From: Methyloversatilis universalis FAM5
Lineage (GTDB): Bacteria; Pseudomonadota; Gammaproteobacteria; Burkholderiales; Rhodocyclaceae
Direction: 5' to 3'
DNA length: 64,000 nucleotides
Assembly: GCF_000214035.2 (NCBI RefSeq)
Contig: NZ_AFHG01000031.1
Location: forward strand, 1-64,000
Part shown: positions 25,098 to 34,651 of the stretch, in pieces
How the letters are laid out: each line of letters begins with the position of its first letter
Position numbering within the stretch: position 1 is the first letter of the stretch
Program-made: the position numbers and the translations under genes
Notes under the pieces: generated by a model
Told to the model about the DNA's origin: nothing
Databases searched by the model: none
Seen by the model: the letters and a program-made list of their open reading frames with translations, nothing else

Positions 25098-25829
25098 ATG
25101 GCAGTCGCAGAAGCAGACGCAGGCGTGGGCCTGAGCAGCGAGCTGGAAGAATTCGTGCAGAAGGTGAAGGAGGAGGCGACGCTGGCCTTCGAGGTGTTCC
25201 GTGAAACCGGCACCCTCACCGCCAATGGCACCGTGGGTTTCGTCGAGCGCACGCCGGACGGCGACAAGCTGGTGACGGTGAACTATCCGGGCCCGTTCAA
25301 CCGCGGCCAGCCGGTGCGCGCCACCGTGGTGGGTTTCGACGGCACGGTCTATCTGGGCAAGAGCGGCGCCGGCGCCAAGCGCTACCAGAAGCTGTTCGAG
25401 CAGCACCCGGACGTCACCACCATTTCGCACGTGCATTCGCCGGCGCTCGGTGCGTGGGCGCAGACCCACCGCACGCTGCCCATCCGCTACGTGCCGGTGC
25501 AGCGCTACAACCTGATCCGCGAACTGCCGGTCTATATCGACCGCCGTCAGCAGGAGGTGGATTTCATCCTCGACGTGCTGAAGCAGGACATCCACCACAC
25601 CGCCATCCTCGAAGCCAACGGCGGCTCCACCGTGTGGGGCCGCGAAGGCCTGCGCAAGACCGCGGAATTCATCCTGCTGCTGGAAGAGGGCGCGCGCATC
25701 CAGCTCGAAGCCGAAGCCATCGGTGGTTCGCGCGACTACGGCCCGGGCGTGCTGAAGCAGCAGTGGAAGATGGCCGGTCTGTACGAAAAGGCGGGTTCGC
25801 TGGGCCTGCTGCGCCCGAGCGATCTCTGA
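25098..25829 (+). CDS. Class II aldolase/adducin-like protein (copy 2)
   Basis: A 243-residue paralogue of the protein at 14050-14733. The first two metal ligands of the fold are present as H111-V-H113 (ISHVHSPALGAW). The NHG motif carrying the third is ANGG (Asn174-Gly-Gly) within NGGSTVWGREGL. Alignment with copy 1 continues through LLLEEGARIQ and the C-terminal LKQQWKMAGLYEKA. The start at 25098 is preceded by ACAGGAGATTCAC. The DszB-like gene follows 82 bp downstream, repeating the association seen for copy 1. The reaction is unknown; loss of the third His argues against ordinary zinc aldolase chemistry. Confidence 0.82.
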   Translation: MAVAEADAGVGLSSELEEFVQKVKEEATLAFEVFRETGTLTANGTVGFVERTPDGDKLVTVNYPGPFNRGQPVRATVVGFDGTVYLGKSGAGAKRYQKLFEQHPDVTTISHVHSPALGAWAQTHRTLPIRYVPVQRYNLIRELPVYIDRRQQEVDFILDVLKQDIHHTAILEANGGSTVWGREGLRKTAEFILLLEEGARIQLEAEAIGGSRDYGPGVLKQQWKMAGLYEKAGSLGLLRPSDL

Positions 25830-25911
25830 TCCGCATTCCGCAATGCAAGGCGCCGGTCTGCCGGCCGGCGCCTGACTGCACCCAACGCAACAATATCGAG
25901 GAGCACGACCG

Positions 25912-27003
25912 ATGACCGTACAGACCGAAACCGCCCAGGCGGGCAGCGCGCTCGAGCGCGTCTGGTTTACCCGCTGCCCGGTGCCCACCGCCACCGGCCT
26001 GGCCTACAAGCTGGGCTGGCTGGAGGAGGAGTTCGCGCGCGACAAACTGCCGGTGTCCACGCTGCAGGAAAACGCCGGCCGCGAACTGGCACGCCACCAC
26101 TACGACCATGAACTGCCGGGCCTGATCCGCGAGGGCGGCAATCTGCTGGCCATCGCCGCCCGCGCCCAGGGCGCGCCGACCCGTCTGATCGGCCTGACCT
26201 GGATAGACGAAGCCCAGGCCATCCTGGTGCGTCCGGATGCCGGCATCACGTCGCCGGCCGATCTGAAGGGCAAGCGTCTCGCGCTGCCGCGCCTGACCGA
26301 ATTCCCGATCACGCCGACCACCCGTGGCCGCAGCATTGCCCGCGCGATGTCGCTGGCCGGCTACAAGGGCGCACTGGCGGTCGCCGGCCTCACGTTTGAC
26401 GACGTGAAGCTGGTCGAGGTCGGTTCCGGTGGCTCGCCGGCACGCGAAACCGCCACCGGCGATCCGTCGCGTGGCCTGAGCCGGCTGTGGGAAGGCATTG
26501 CCGATCTGGTCGAGGGCAAGGTCGACGCGGTGTATGTGAAGGGCGCGTCGGCAGTGGATGCCGCGCGTGCAGCCGGTGTCGTGGTCGGCATCGATCTCGA
26601 TGCCTTCGAGGACCGCCGCCACCGCGTGAACAACGGTACGCCGCGTCCGATCACGGTGCATCAGGACACGCTGGACAGGCACTTCGACATCGTCGTGCGC
26701 TTCCTCGCACAGACCCTGCGTGCGGCCGACTGGGCCACCACCCATCTGCCGGAAGTGCGCGAAATCCTGAAGGCCGAAACCCGCTCCGGTGACGATGGCG
26801 TGGCCGCGGCCTACCGCAATGACTTCCACCTGTCGCTGCATCCGGACCTGTCGGACGAGAAGGTCGAGCTGTTCCGCCGCCAGCGCGACTTCCTGCTGGC
26901 CTACGGCTTCCTCGACCGCGACTTCGACTTCGACGCGTGGATCGATCGCCGCCCGCTGGAAGCAGCGCTCGAACTGCTGCGCGGAGAACGCAAGGCGGCG
27001 TGA
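25912..27003 (+). CDS. DszB-like desulfinase (SBP fold, catalytic Cys/His/Arg present), copy 2
   Basis: A 363-residue cytoplasmic protein, with no signal peptide, of the DszB group. The signature is FTRCPVP with Cys22, then His63 and Arg73 spaced as in DszB (His-x9-Arg), followed by GG and later DLKGKRLAL. These correspond to the catalytic Cys27, His60 and Arg70 of DszB. It is clearly paralogous to copy 1: both share VNNGTPRPITV or close variants and a similar C-terminus. The start at 25912 has GAGGAGCACGACC upstream. It follows the aldolase-like gene and ends at a strong terminator. Probable sulfinate desulfinase; substrate unknown. Confidence 0.8.
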   Translation: MTVQTETAQAGSALERVWFTRCPVPTATGLAYKLGWLEEEFARDKLPVSTLQENAGRELARHHYDHELPGLIREGGNLLAIAARAQGAPTRLIGLTWIDEAQAILVRPDAGITSPADLKGKRLALPRLTEFPITPTTRGRSIARAMSLAGYKGALAVAGLTFDDVKLVEVGSGGSPARETATGDPSRGLSRLWEGIADLVEGKVDAVYVKGASAVDAARAAGVVVGIDLDAFEDRRHRVNNGTPRPITVHQDTLDRHFDIVVRFLAQTLRAADWATTHLPEVREILKAETRSGDDGVAAAYRNDFHLSLHPDLSDEKVELFRRQRDFLLAYGFLDRDFDFDAWIDRRPLEAALELLRGERKAA

Positions 27004-27030
27004 GCCGGCTGGACAGCATGAAGCGAGGCT

Positions 27031-27070
27031 GAAATGAAAAGGGCACCCCGAGGGGTGCCCTTTTCATTTC
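27031..27070. terminator. Bidirectional terminator between convergent genes
   Basis: Perfect inverted repeat gaaatgaaaagggcacc / ggtgcccttttcatttc around loop ccga, with T-runs on both sides. It serves the DszB-like gene on the plus strand and sfnR-like gene 2 on the minus strand. Confidence 0.92.
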
Positions 27071-27144
27071 AGTAGCCAGCAGACATGCGGGGCGGGGGAG
27101 CGGATCGATCGCGGCGCGAGTGCCGCGTCCTCCGAGGCGCGCCG

Positions 27145-28383
<1,239 letters not shown>

Positions 28384-28473
28384 GCACCGGATGCTAGTTT
28401 GCGGTGCAGCAGATGCGAACGAAGAATCCCTGCTGAGATTATTCGCCTGACTGAAATGCCGGCGCTGCTGGCC

Positions 28474-29520
28474 TCAGCGCGCGTAGCTGGCGCCCTGCGG
28501 TGCGGATGCGCGCAGCGCGGCCAGCGGCGCGTCGCTGATCCAGCCACGCACGTCGACCGGATGCGCGATGAAGCCGCGCGCCGACAGGAAGTCGGCGTAG
28601 CGCTGCAGCGCATCGACATACACCGGCTCCAGCGTGGTGTGCATGTGGCGATGCACGTCTTCGCCGTAGGCGTGCGCGGCCCAGTATTCGCTGCTGCGGG
28701 TTTCGCGCGCGATGAACTGGCGGGTGAGCAGTGGATTGTTCTCGGCCCACTGCGCGGCGCGCTGCACTTCACGCAGCACCCTTTCGACCAGCTGCGGGTA
28801 GTTGTCCAGCAGCGCGGCGTCCACCGTCAGCGTGCGCGGTGTGCCGTTGTTACAGCGGAGTGCCGGGTCCGGGTGGCGGCCGATGTCGATCACGGTATGC
28901 GCCGCCAGCCAGTGGCTCGCTTCGGCGCCCTGCGAACCTTTCACGAAAATGGCATCGACTTCGCCGCGCAGCAGCGCACGCGCTTCGGCGCTGTAGGGAT
29001 GGGGCTCGTGCAGCGCCGTGATGTCGGGTGCGACCACGTCGATGTCGGCCCATTCGACTTCGTGTTCGCTGATCGCTTCGGTGGCGAGCGCGTTCAGACA
29101 GCCACGCAGCGCCGAGATGCGGAAGATGTCCACGGTGCGGTCGACATGCCGCGGCAGGCCGATGCGCCGCCCGCGCAGGTCGCTCACCGTGCGGATACCG
29201 GATTCGGGCAGCGCGATCAGCGCCTGGTATTCGTCGGTCCAGGTCAGGCCGATCAGCCGGGTGTCGCTGCCACGGGCGCGCGCCCACAGCGCGGCGATGC
29301 TGCCGCTCTGGCGGACCGAATTCGGCTGGGTGTGGTCGTAGAAGGACTGGCGCACGGCCGGATCGCCGGATTCCGACAGCGCGTGCGCTTCGGTGCCGAA
29401 CTGGGAAAAGGCCTGGTTCAGCCAGCCCTGCTGGGCGGCGATGCCCAGCGGCGTCGGTACCGGGCCGCGGGCATACCAGAGGGTTTCGGGGGCAGGGCTG
29501 CGGTGCTGGGGCGCGTTCAT
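28474..29520 (-). CDS. DszB-family protein lacking catalytic Cys and His (copy 3)
   Basis: A 348-residue paralogue of the two DszB-like desulfinases, without signal peptide. The active-site motif TRCPVP is ARGPVP, with Gly19 in place of Cys, and the catalytic His is Phe60 (QSFYDHTQP). The Arg is kept at position 70. The rest aligns well (GWLNQAF, LWARARGSDTRLIGLTWTDE, DLRGRRIGLPR). It cannot work as a Cys-dependent desulfinase. A cytoplasmic ligand-binding or regulatory role is plausible, supported by its position just upstream of sfnR-like gene 2. A conventional name would be ABC substrate-binding protein, but no export signal or permease is adjacent. Confidence 0.8.
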   Translation of the reverse strand: MNAPQHRSPAPETLWYARGPVPTPLGIAAQQGWLNQAFSQFGTEAHALSESGDPAVRQSFYDHTQPNSVRQSGSIAALWARARGSDTRLIGLTWTDEYQALIALPESGIRTVSDLRGRRIGLPRHVDRTVDIFRISALRGCLNALATEAISEHEVEWADIDVVAPDITALHEPHPYSAEARALLRGEVDAIFVKGSQGAEASHWLAAHTVIDIGRHPDPALRCNNGTPRTLTVDAALLDNYPQLVERVLREVQRAAQWAENNPLLTRQFIARETRSSEYWAAHAYGEDVHRHMHTTLEPVYVDALQRYADFLSARGFIAHPVDVRGWISDAPLAALRASAPQGASYAR

Positions 29521-29613
29521 GAACGGTGTCGTACGGGCGTAGGCCGGCTGTGAGTCTTTGAAGGAGGGCGGGTTCCGGTGCGCGTGCAGTATGCAGGCAG
29601 GGCGGTGGCCGTC

Positions 29614-29629
29614 AGCACGTTGCGTGCCA
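29614..29629 (-). promoter_or_regulatory. Sigma-54 promoter of DszB-like copy 3
   Basis: Minus-strand TGGCACGCAACGTGCT: perfect -24 half, GTGCT at -12, 94 bp before 29520. Confidence 0.7.
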
Positions 29630-29799
29630 GTGCCCGTCCGTGATCTTCGTCACCGGAATGCCGTTGTGCTGGGAGGTCGCTGTCGCTTTTGCTGCACTGG
29701 CCGGTGGCGCTGCCGATCCCGCGCCGCACCCGAGCGGGTGCCTGCGCCGATCTGCGCAGCCGGTGGGGCGGGCGGGCGCAGGCCGAGCGCGTTTGCGCA

Positions 29800-29815
29800 T
29801 GGCATGGATGGTGCT
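29800..29815 (+). promoter_or_regulatory. Sigma-54 promoter of monooxygenase at 29872
   Basis: TGGCATGGATGGTGCT keeps TGGCA and TGCT with correct GG to GC spacing, 57 bp before the start. Confidence 0.6.
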
Positions 29816-29871
29816 GAAGCCGGGTGCGTCGCCGATGCGGCGCAGCATCCACTGAATGGACGGACCCGGAC

Positions 29872-31128
29872 ATGAGCATCGAATTCTTCACCCGCCTGCC
29901 GCTGCACGGCGAAACCTTCCACCTGCCAGGCGACCCGCGCAACCGCGGCGACTGGAACAACCCGTCGCGCCCGGGTACCGGCGCGGTATCGAACTTCGTC
30001 GTCGGCGACGACTTCACCTATATCGACTACCTGTCGCAGATCGCGCGTGGCGCCGAGATCGCCGGCTTCGACGGCGTGCTGATGGTGAATACCCAGTTCG
30101 GCGAAGAGCCATGGATCGTGTCCTCGCTGCTGGCGCGCGAAACGAAGCGCCTGAAGTTCGTCGCCGCCTTTCACCCGAGTTCGACCAGCCCGTGGAACGC
30201 GGCCCAGGCGGCCGCCACCTACCAGCGCGCGACCGGCGGACGGCTGGTGTGGAACATCATCCAGGGCAGTTCGGAAGCGGCGCAGCGCGCCATCGGCGAC
30301 GAGCTGCCGCACGACGAGCGCTACGAGCGGGCCGGTGAATTTGTCCATGCGGTGCGCGGTTATTTCGGCTCGGAATCCTTCACCTACCGGGGCAAGTACT
30401 ACAGCGCCAGCGGCGGTGGTCTGCGCGGTCCGCTGCGCAAGGCGCCGATCCCGCGCATCTGCACCGCAGGGGCGTCGGACGCGGCCAAGGAATTCGCGGC
30501 GCAGCACGCCGACTACTATCTGCTGCTGGCGGAAGACCCGGCCATCGTCGCCGAGCACATCCGCGACGTGCGCGAACGCGCGCTGAAGTACGGCCGCAGC
30601 GACATCCAGTTCGGCCTGTCGGTGGACGTGATCGCGCGTGCCACCGATGCCGAGGCGCGTGCCGAGGCGAAGCGCATTTTTGACGAAGGCGTGGCGGCCG
30701 GCGTGGTCGATGTGGTCGCGTCCATCACCGAACAGCTGTCGCCCACCTTCCAGAAGCGCCGCAAGCTCTACCACGACAAGGAAGTGCGCGACTACGACGA
30801 CCTGTTCATCGCGCCCAATCTGTGGGCCGGTTACGGCTACATCGGCATTCCACCGGGCTTTGCGCTGGTCGGCGATTACGCTGCCATTGTCGAGCGCATC
30901 CGCGAATTCCAGGCGCTGGGCATTTCGCTGTTCTTCATCGCCGGCTACCCGCATCTGGAAGAGGCCTACCGCATCGGCGAGCACATCCTGCCGCACTTCC
31001 GCAGCGAGCGCGTGGGCGCCCGCGTGCCGGCCAATGACGATGCGGCGGCAGGCGACGGCTTCGAACGCCCGCTCGCCTTTGCCAGCGGCCTCGACACGAA
31101 ACAGCGGCACAGCGGCGCCAACGGCTGA
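29872..31128 (+). CDS. Luciferase-like (LLM) FMNH2-dependent monooxygenase, SsuD-like
   Basis: A 418-residue TIM-barrel flavin monooxygenase related to alkanesulfonate monooxygenase SsuD. Matching landmarks are FFTRLPLHGE at the N-terminus, LAARETKRLKF-type second strand, GGRLVWNIIQGS, LPHDERYERAGEF, LFIAPNLWAGYG, and HLEEAYRIGEHILP. The SsuD Arg226/His228 pair region reads LSVDVIARAT, so both are replaced. Substrate preference probably differs from that of SsuD. The C-terminal 45 residues are a low-complexity extension. The start at 29872 is supported by the family N-terminus. It would need FMNH2 from MsuE. Probably monocistronic behind its sigma-54 promoter. Confidence 0.87.
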   Translation: MSIEFFTRLPLHGETFHLPGDPRNRGDWNNPSRPGTGAVSNFVVGDDFTYIDYLSQIARGAEIAGFDGVLMVNTQFGEEPWIVSSLLARETKRLKFVAAFHPSSTSPWNAAQAAATYQRATGGRLVWNIIQGSSEAAQRAIGDELPHDERYERAGEFVHAVRGYFGSESFTYRGKYYSASGGGLRGPLRKAPIPRICTAGASDAAKEFAAQHADYYLLLAEDPAIVAEHIRDVRERALKYGRSDIQFGLSVDVIARATDAEARAEAKRIFDEGVAAGVVDVVASITEQLSPTFQKRRKLYHDKEVRDYDDLFIAPNLWAGYGYIGIPPGFALVGDYAAIVERIREFQALGISLFFIAGYPHLEEAYRIGEHILPHFRSERVGARVPANDDAAAGDGFERPLAFASGLDTKQRHSGANG

Positions 31129-31271
31129 TGCCGGATCCGGCGCGACAGCTCCGAGCGGAAGGCGCCGGTTCTCCGGCGGCCACCACCGGTCGCGATCAGG
31201 GGGCGGATCAGGCGCCGGCGGTTTCCATTCCGCCACGCTGAGCTATCGCGGGCAGGGCGCTGCTGCGTTTT

Positions 31272-31309
31272 CGGCGGCACGCTGCGTTCATTTACGCAGC
31301 GTGCCGCCG
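31272..31309 (+). terminator. 16-bp perfect hairpin, possible terminator
   Basis: cggcggcacgctgcgt pairs exactly with acgcagcgtgccgccg around loop tcattt. No T-run follows on either strand, so it may be a terminator of the GC-rich type or a barrier protecting the sigma-54 promoter downstream. Confidence 0.55.
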
Positions 31310-31395
31310 GGCTGCTTCGGCCCTGACCCCCGCCGCGGCCGCCCAACCTTGCCGGTGGCTGGTCTGCGGCGTGGCGGCACTTTCCCTCATGCTGA

Positions 31396-31411
31396 TGGCA
31401 CGGCGGTTGCT
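31396..31411 (+). promoter_or_regulatory. Sigma-54 promoter of paired monooxygenases
   Basis: TGGCACGGCGGTTGCT agrees with the consensus TGGCACG-N4-TTGCW at every defined base, 62 bp before the start at 31473. The strongest match in the window. Confidence 0.85.
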
Positions 31412-31472
31412 GAACCGCTGCCCACCGGCCGGCCGCATCGCGCGGCTGCGCAGAACACCACAGGAGCCGCAT

Positions 31473-32597
31473 ATGAGTACATCCGAATCGGGCACCGTTG
31501 CCCACGACGCCGGCGAAGTCGAGTTCGTCGGCGGGCTGTTTCCCCGCAACCAGCTGGCCGGCCCCGGCGGCGGCCAGCAGACCGGCTTCGACCTCGCCTG
31601 GCTGCGCGACCTGGCGCGTGCGCACGAACATGCAGGCTTCGACCGCGTGCTCATCGCCAACGGCATCGACGCGCAGTGGATCGCCGCCTACGCCGCATCG
31701 CAGACCGAGCGTCTGGGTTTCATGATCGCCCACCGCCCGGCGCTGCAGGCACCGACGCAGGCGGCACGCAGCTTTGCCACGCTGGACCACGTCACCGGCG
31801 GCCGCATCCGGCTGCACGCCATCACCGGCATCACCGCCGAGCCGCAGTACGGCGACTACCTGGTCGATAAGGACGCGCGCTACGCGCGCACCGGCGAATA
31901 CCTCGACATCGTCCGCCGCACCTGGACCTCGGACCAGCCCTTCGACTACGAAGGCAAGTACTTCACCATCAAGGGCGGCTTCTCGCCGGTCAAGCCGCTG
32001 CAGGCGCCGCACATTCCGATTTCCTTCGGCGGCTCGTCGGACGCGGCCTATCACATCGCGGTGCGCCACGCCGACCTCTACGCCTTCTGGGGTGAGCCGC
32101 TGGTCGACGCGAAGGAACAGGTGGCCAAGCTGCACGCGGCGGCCGCGGCTGCCGGCGTCGCTTCGCCGCGCATCAGCCTGTCGGTGCGGCTCATCGTCGG
32201 CCCGACCGAAGAGATCGCGTGGCAGCGCGCGCACGACATCGTCGGTGCGCTGAAGAAGAACTATCAAGCGGTGCCCGGCCGGGTGCAGGGCACCGGCACC
32301 CAGCGCCTGCTGGCGGCCGCCGAGCGCGGCGAGCGCCATGACCGCGCGCTGTGGATGCCCACCGCCAGCGCGGTCGGCGGCACGCACGATTCGACTGCGC
32401 TGGTTGGTACGCCGGACACCGTCGTTCAGGCGCTGCTCGACTACCACGACATCGGCGTCACCACCTTCCTGAACCGCGGCTACGACCCGCTGCACGACAC
32501 GCTGGACTACGGCCGCTGGATCATTCCGGTGGTGCGCGAAGAAGCGCGCCGTCGTGCGCAGCAGAAAGCCGAACAGGCGCGCCGCAGCGCCGCCTGA
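31473..32597 (+). CDS. LLM flavin-dependent monooxygenase (tandem pair, first)
   Basis: A 374-residue luciferase-like TIM-barrel protein: EFVGGLFPRNQL, HEHAGFDRVLIANG, YAASQTERLGFMIAHRP, FATLDHVTGGRIRLHAITG, PISFGGSSDAAYHIAV, and a C-terminal FLNRGYDPLHDTLDYGRWIIP. The paralogue 34 bp downstream matches through almost the whole length, showing a tandem duplication. It lies in the SsuD/SfnG/DszA superfamily but in a subgroup I cannot assign a substrate to. The start at 31473 has CAGGAG upstream; an 11-residue polar extension precedes the conserved part. Sulfonate or sulfone oxidation with FMNH2 is the likely reaction class. Confidence 0.87.
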   Translation: MSTSESGTVAHDAGEVEFVGGLFPRNQLAGPGGGQQTGFDLAWLRDLARAHEHAGFDRVLIANGIDAQWIAAYAASQTERLGFMIAHRPALQAPTQAARSFATLDHVTGGRIRLHAITGITAEPQYGDYLVDKDARYARTGEYLDIVRRTWTSDQPFDYEGKYFTIKGGFSPVKPLQAPHIPISFGGSSDAAYHIAVRHADLYAFWGEPLVDAKEQVAKLHAAAAAAGVASPRISLSVRLIVGPTEEIAWQRAHDIVGALKKNYQAVPGRVQGTGTQRLLAAAERGERHDRALWMPTASAVGGTHDSTALVGTPDTVVQALLDYHDIGVTTFLNRGYDPLHDTLDYGRWIIPVVREEARRRAQQKAEQARRSAA

Positions 32598-32630
32598 AAC
32601 CGCACGACCCATTATCGAAAGGACACGACC

Positions 32631-33722
32631 ATGGCCGTCGAATTCGTCGGGGGGCTGTTCCCCCGCAACCAGCTGGCGCCGCGTGGCGCCTACGGACAGA
32701 AGCCCGACCTGAACTACCTGCGCGATCTGGCGCGCGCCCACGAACACGCCGGCTTCGACCGCGTGCTCATCGCCAACGGCGGACCGGACCCGGCTGTGCT
32801 GGCCGCCTATGCCGCGTCGCAGACCGAGCGCCTGGGCTTCATGATCGCGCACCGTCCGGGGCTGGTGGCGCCCACCGTGGCGGCGCGCGCCTTCGCCACG
32901 CTGGACCACGTCACCGGTGGCCGCATCCGGCTGCACGCCATCACTGGCCACGCCGCCGAACCGGAGCACGGCGACACCCTCACCGACAAGAACGAGCGCT
33001 ACGCGCAGGCCGACGAGTACCTCGACATCGTGCGCCGCAGCTGGACCGAAGACGCGCCCTTCGACTACGAGGGCAAGTACTTCAACGTGAAAGGGGCGTA
33101 CTCGGCGCTCAAGCCGCTGCAGAAGCCGCACGTGCCGATCTCGCTCGGCGGGTCGAGCGACGCCGCCTACCGCGTCGCCGTGAAGCACACCGACCTGTAC
33201 GCGCTGTGGGCCGAGCCGCTCGTCGACATCAGGGCGCGCATCGACAAGCTGAAGGCGATTGCCGCCGAAGTCGGCGTCGAGGCACCGCGGGTCAGCCTGT
33301 CGGTGCGCCTCATCATCGGCGAGACCGAAGACCTGGCCTGGGCCAAGGCGAAGGACATCGCGGCCACGCTCAAGCGCAACCACGACGCCAACGTGGCGCG
33401 CATCGACCGCGGCCACAGCGGAGGCGCGCAGCGTCAGGTCGATGTGGCCGAACGCGGCGAGGTGCACGACAAGGCGCTGTACTACGGTACGTCGAGCGCC
33501 ATCGGTTTCGGCACGGACTCGACCTCGCTGGTCGGCACGCCGGACACCATCGTCGAATCGCTGCTCGCCTACTATGACCTCGGTGTCACCACCTTCCTGA
33601 ACCGTGGCTACGACCCGCTGTACGACGCCATCGACTACGGCCGCTGGATCATCCCGGCGGTGCGCGAGGAGGTGGCCCGTCGCGAGCAGGCGGCTGGGCG
33701 CCGGCAGTCTGCTGCCGCTTAA
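32631..33722 (+). CDS. LLM flavin-dependent monooxygenase (tandem pair, second)
   Basis: A 363-residue close paralogue of the upstream gene, beginning directly at the conserved EFVGGLFPRNQL block. It shares RLGFMIAHRPGL, ATLDHVTGGRIRLHAITGHAAEPEHGD, VSLSVRLIIGETEDLAW and FLNRGYDPLYDAIDYGRWIIP. AAAGGACACGACC precedes the start. Differences cluster in the region around residues 225-265 before the LVGTPDTIVES block, which in this family forms a flexible active-site lid. The two enzymes may act on different chain lengths or form a mixed assembly. Confidence 0.87.
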   Translation: MAVEFVGGLFPRNQLAPRGAYGQKPDLNYLRDLARAHEHAGFDRVLIANGGPDPAVLAAYAASQTERLGFMIAHRPGLVAPTVAARAFATLDHVTGGRIRLHAITGHAAEPEHGDTLTDKNERYAQADEYLDIVRRSWTEDAPFDYEGKYFNVKGAYSALKPLQKPHVPISLGGSSDAAYRVAVKHTDLYALWAEPLVDIRARIDKLKAIAAEVGVEAPRVSLSVRLIIGETEDLAWAKAKDIAATLKRNHDANVARIDRGHSGGAQRQVDVAERGEVHDKALYYGTSSAIGFGTDSTSLVGTPDTIVESLLAYYDLGVTTFLNRGYDPLYDAIDYGRWIIPAVREEVARREQAAGRRQSAAA

Positions 33723-33880
33723 GGACAGTGTCCGGTGCCCGCAAGGGGCCGGACGCGCTGCCGGCCAGTCCTCCGTGGCGGCCACTGCGGCATGAGGGCA
33801 TGAGCGACGATGAGGGCGCCCGGTGGCCGAAAGGCGGTATCGTTACGCGGTGTCGTTCCCGTCCGAGTCGTGCCTCCGCC

Positions 33881-34222
33881 ATGAGCCTTGCCGTCGTCTG
33901 CCTCTGTGCCGAATGGTGCGGAACCTGTCGTGATTTCCGCGTCCTTTTCGACGGCGTCGCCACCCAGTGGCCCGACGCCGGTTTCGTCTGGGCCGACGTG
34001 GAAACTCACGAGAACCTGCTCGACGATCTGGATCTAGAGATCGAGAATTTCCCCACGGTACTGATCGCCTCCGGTGAGGGGGGCACCCTGCATTTCGCCG
34101 GCCCGATCACGCCCTTTGCCGATACGCTGCAGCGTCTGTGCCGCACCGCGGCCGCCGGCGATCTGCCCGCCCTCGATGCGCCGTCCTGGCTCACCTTGCT
34201 GAGCACCCTGACCCGGGCATAG
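33881..34222 (+). CDS. Thioredoxin-like protein
   Basis: A 113-residue cytoplasmic thioredoxin-fold protein. The redox motif is CAEWCGTC, WCGTC in place of WCGPC, with a third Cys two residues after the opening strand. The cis-Pro is seen in ENFPTVLI. The C-terminal helix region is longer than in TrxA and poorly conserved. The ATG at 33881 begins the fold directly; the longer frame upstream is non-native in composition. It is 158 bp after the tandem monooxygenases on the same strand and could be co-transcribed. A role in reducing an oxidized sulfur intermediate or an enzyme disulfide is possible. Confidence 0.8.
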   Translation: MSLAVVCLCAEWCGTCRDFRVLFDGVATQWPDAGFVWADVETHENLLDDLDLEIENFPTVLIASGEGGTLHFAGPITPFADTLQRLCRTAAAGDLPALDAPSWLTLLSTLTRA

Positions 34223-34651
34223 GCGCGATCACCGATCGCGTTCTGCGGCTGAATTACCCACCTGCCGCTGGATCAAGGCCTCATCGCGAACGGTGTTCTC
34301 TCCTGCGGGGAATCGATGGTGTGGGTGAGATCACCGGTCGCGATGGGACCGCGAACGTTGCCATTGCCTGTAACGCTGTCGGCGGGATTCCGGCCGGTGG
34401 TCACCCCGACAGAAACACGGTGGGTCTGCTCACGGCGGACAGCGGTGCGCGGATTCGCGCAGCGCTGCGCGGAGATCGGCAGCGGAGGACGGCGGTACGA
34501 CCCTCAGTGAATCGTCGTCGTGCCCATGAAACCTCGATGTGGCAACGATTTCGGTCGATTTCCCGAGCTTCGGCATCCTTCTTGCACTGCAGCGGATATA
34601 TCCGGTACGGACATCCCGTCCTGTCCGGTTGCTCGCAGCAGGAAGCTCATC
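34223..34651. other. 429-bp intergenic region
   Basis: Contains small palindromes (cgcgatcaccgatcgcg at 34224-34240) and repeated GGTCGCGATG/TCGCGAAC words of REP type, then a sigma-54 promoter at 34571-34586. No gene is seen. Confidence 0.5.
34571..34586 (+). promoter_or_regulatory. Sigma-54 promoter of the Ssu-type importer operon
   Basis: CGGCATCCTTCTTGCA: GGCA and TTGCA halves with correct spacing, 66 bp before 34652. Confidence 0.6.

Larger units (their letters stand above)
29521..29871. other. 351-bp divergent intergenic region
   Basis: Between DszB-like copy 3 (minus) and a monooxygenase gene (plus), with a sigma-54 promoter in each direction (29614-29629 and 29800-29815). No gene is seen. 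Confidence 0.55.
31129..31472. other. 344-bp intergenic region
   Basis: Contains a long hairpin (31272-31309) and a consensus sigma-54 promoter (31396-31411). No gene is seen; the frame leading into the next monooxygenase has no ribosome site before 31473. Confidence 0.55.

Noticed and set aside
31371-31472. Upstream start for the first tandem monooxygenase
   Set aside because: It would place the sigma-54 promoter inside the coding region; 31473 has CAGGAG and fits the family.
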